From Paucimonas lemoignei (GTDB taxonomy: Bacteria > Pseudomonadota > Gammaproteobacteria > Pseudomonadales > Pseudomonadaceae): 64,000 nucleotides of DNA. Below, piece by piece: positions 63,880 through 64,000 of the stretch. The stretch's first letter is position 1, and each line of letters starts with the position of its first letter. The notes below the pieces were generated by a model. It searched no databases. It was not told the origin of the DNA and saw nothing but the letters and a program-made list of their open reading frames with translations. The position numbers and the translations under genes were made by a program. Location: assembly GCA_900475325.1 (NCBI GenBank), contig LS483371.1, positions 4,990,001-5,054,000 of the forward strand, in the 5' to 3' direction.

Positions 63880-64000
63880 TTACAGATCGCCGAAGAAACG
63901 CTTCACACCGTCAAACCAACCCGTGGCTTTGGGTGAATGAGAGCTATCGCCCTCCAGCGTGGAGCGGAACTCTTCCAGCAGTTCGCGCTGACGACGCCCC
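63880..64000 (-). CDS. dnaJ: chaperone DnaJ, C-terminal fragment (cut by the window edge)
   Basis: The last 39 codons of a minus-strand gene are visible, reading [16 protein letters not shown] and ending [13 protein letters not shown] with a TAA stop at 63880-63882. This matches the usual DnaJ C-terminus in pseudomonads, and dapB-dnaJ-dnaK is the expected order. The J domain, zinc fingers and substrate-binding domains are outside the window. The truncation is due to the window edge, not a mutation. Confidence 0.9.
   Translation of the reverse strand, partial: GRRQRELLEEFRSTLEGDSSHSPKATGWFDGVKRFFGDL

Overview
The window is a contiguous piece of a Pseudomonas chromosome from the fluorescens/syringae side of the genus rather than P. 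aeruginosa. The gene order msrQ-msrP-pssA-ilvCHI, mrcB, prrF, dksA-gluQRS-cbrX-cbrA-cbrB-crcZ-pcnB-folK-panBC-pgi-acs, pnp-rpsO-truB-rbfA-infB-nusA-rimP, and secG-tpiA-glmM-folP-ftsH-rlmE-yhbY-greA-carBA-dapB-dnaJ follows, from memory, the PA4691 to PA4760 order of P. aeruginosa. The phu haem-uptake genes, panD, and the gene between carB and carA in that species are not present here. Two or three families of REP/REPIN palindromes are scattered through the intergenic gaps.

Layout. Positions 1-330 hold three tandem sigma-70 promoters on the minus strand reading out of the window, very probably for a 16S-23S-5S rRNA operon just beyond base 1. Positions 325-6331 are a minus-strand block: the periplasmic methionine sulfoxide repair pair MsrPQ, phosphatidylserine synthase, and the branched-chain amino acid genes ilvI-ilvH-ilvC. 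Positions 6734-12687 hold a DUF4124 protein, a YqcC/TPR-lipoprotein/PBP1B block, an APH-AAA ATPase fusion and a pentapeptide-repeat protein. Positions 12920-18153 hold a stand-alone TfoX C-terminal domain protein, the Fur-controlled sRNA PrrF, deoC, a tandem array of four REPINs, a ChaN lipoprotein, a Rieske protein, sfsA and an aminotransferase. Positions 18518-31551 run from dksA and gluQRS through the CbrXAB carbon/nitrogen regulatory locus with its sRNA CrcZ, then pcnB, folK, panBC and pgi. Positions 31891-40725 hold acs, an MpaB-like oxygenase, a thiolase, an RNA methyltransferase and two envelope proteins. From 40955 to the end nearly everything is on the minus strand: a BON-domain protein, the large translation/RNA-processing operon, two tRNA genes, secG-tpiA, glmM-folP-ftsH, rlmE, greA-carB-carA, dapB and the 3' end of dnaJ.

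How it works together. The most coherent regulatory story is CbrAB-CrcZ. A sensor kinase carrying a transporter-like domain (CbrA) and its NtrC-type regulator (CbrB) lie next to a recognisable CbrB palindrome, a -24/-12 promoter, and an A-rich RNA with six Hfq/Crc-type motifs. A matching A-rich motif overlaps the ribosome binding site of acs, about 6.5 kb away. The translation operon has a clear sigma-70 promoter ahead of initiator tRNA-fMet. Several start codons are non-ATG (carA, ftsH and the Rieske gene TTG; ilvI, pnp, truB, rimP, rlmE and the APH-AAA gene GTG).

I found no phage, insertion sequence, CRISPR array, secretion system or defence island, and nothing that I would call a new multi-gene system. 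The best leads for new biology are non-coding: the structured leader before panB, the hairpin-plus-U-tract before carA, the REPIN array, and the possible leader peptide before ilvI.
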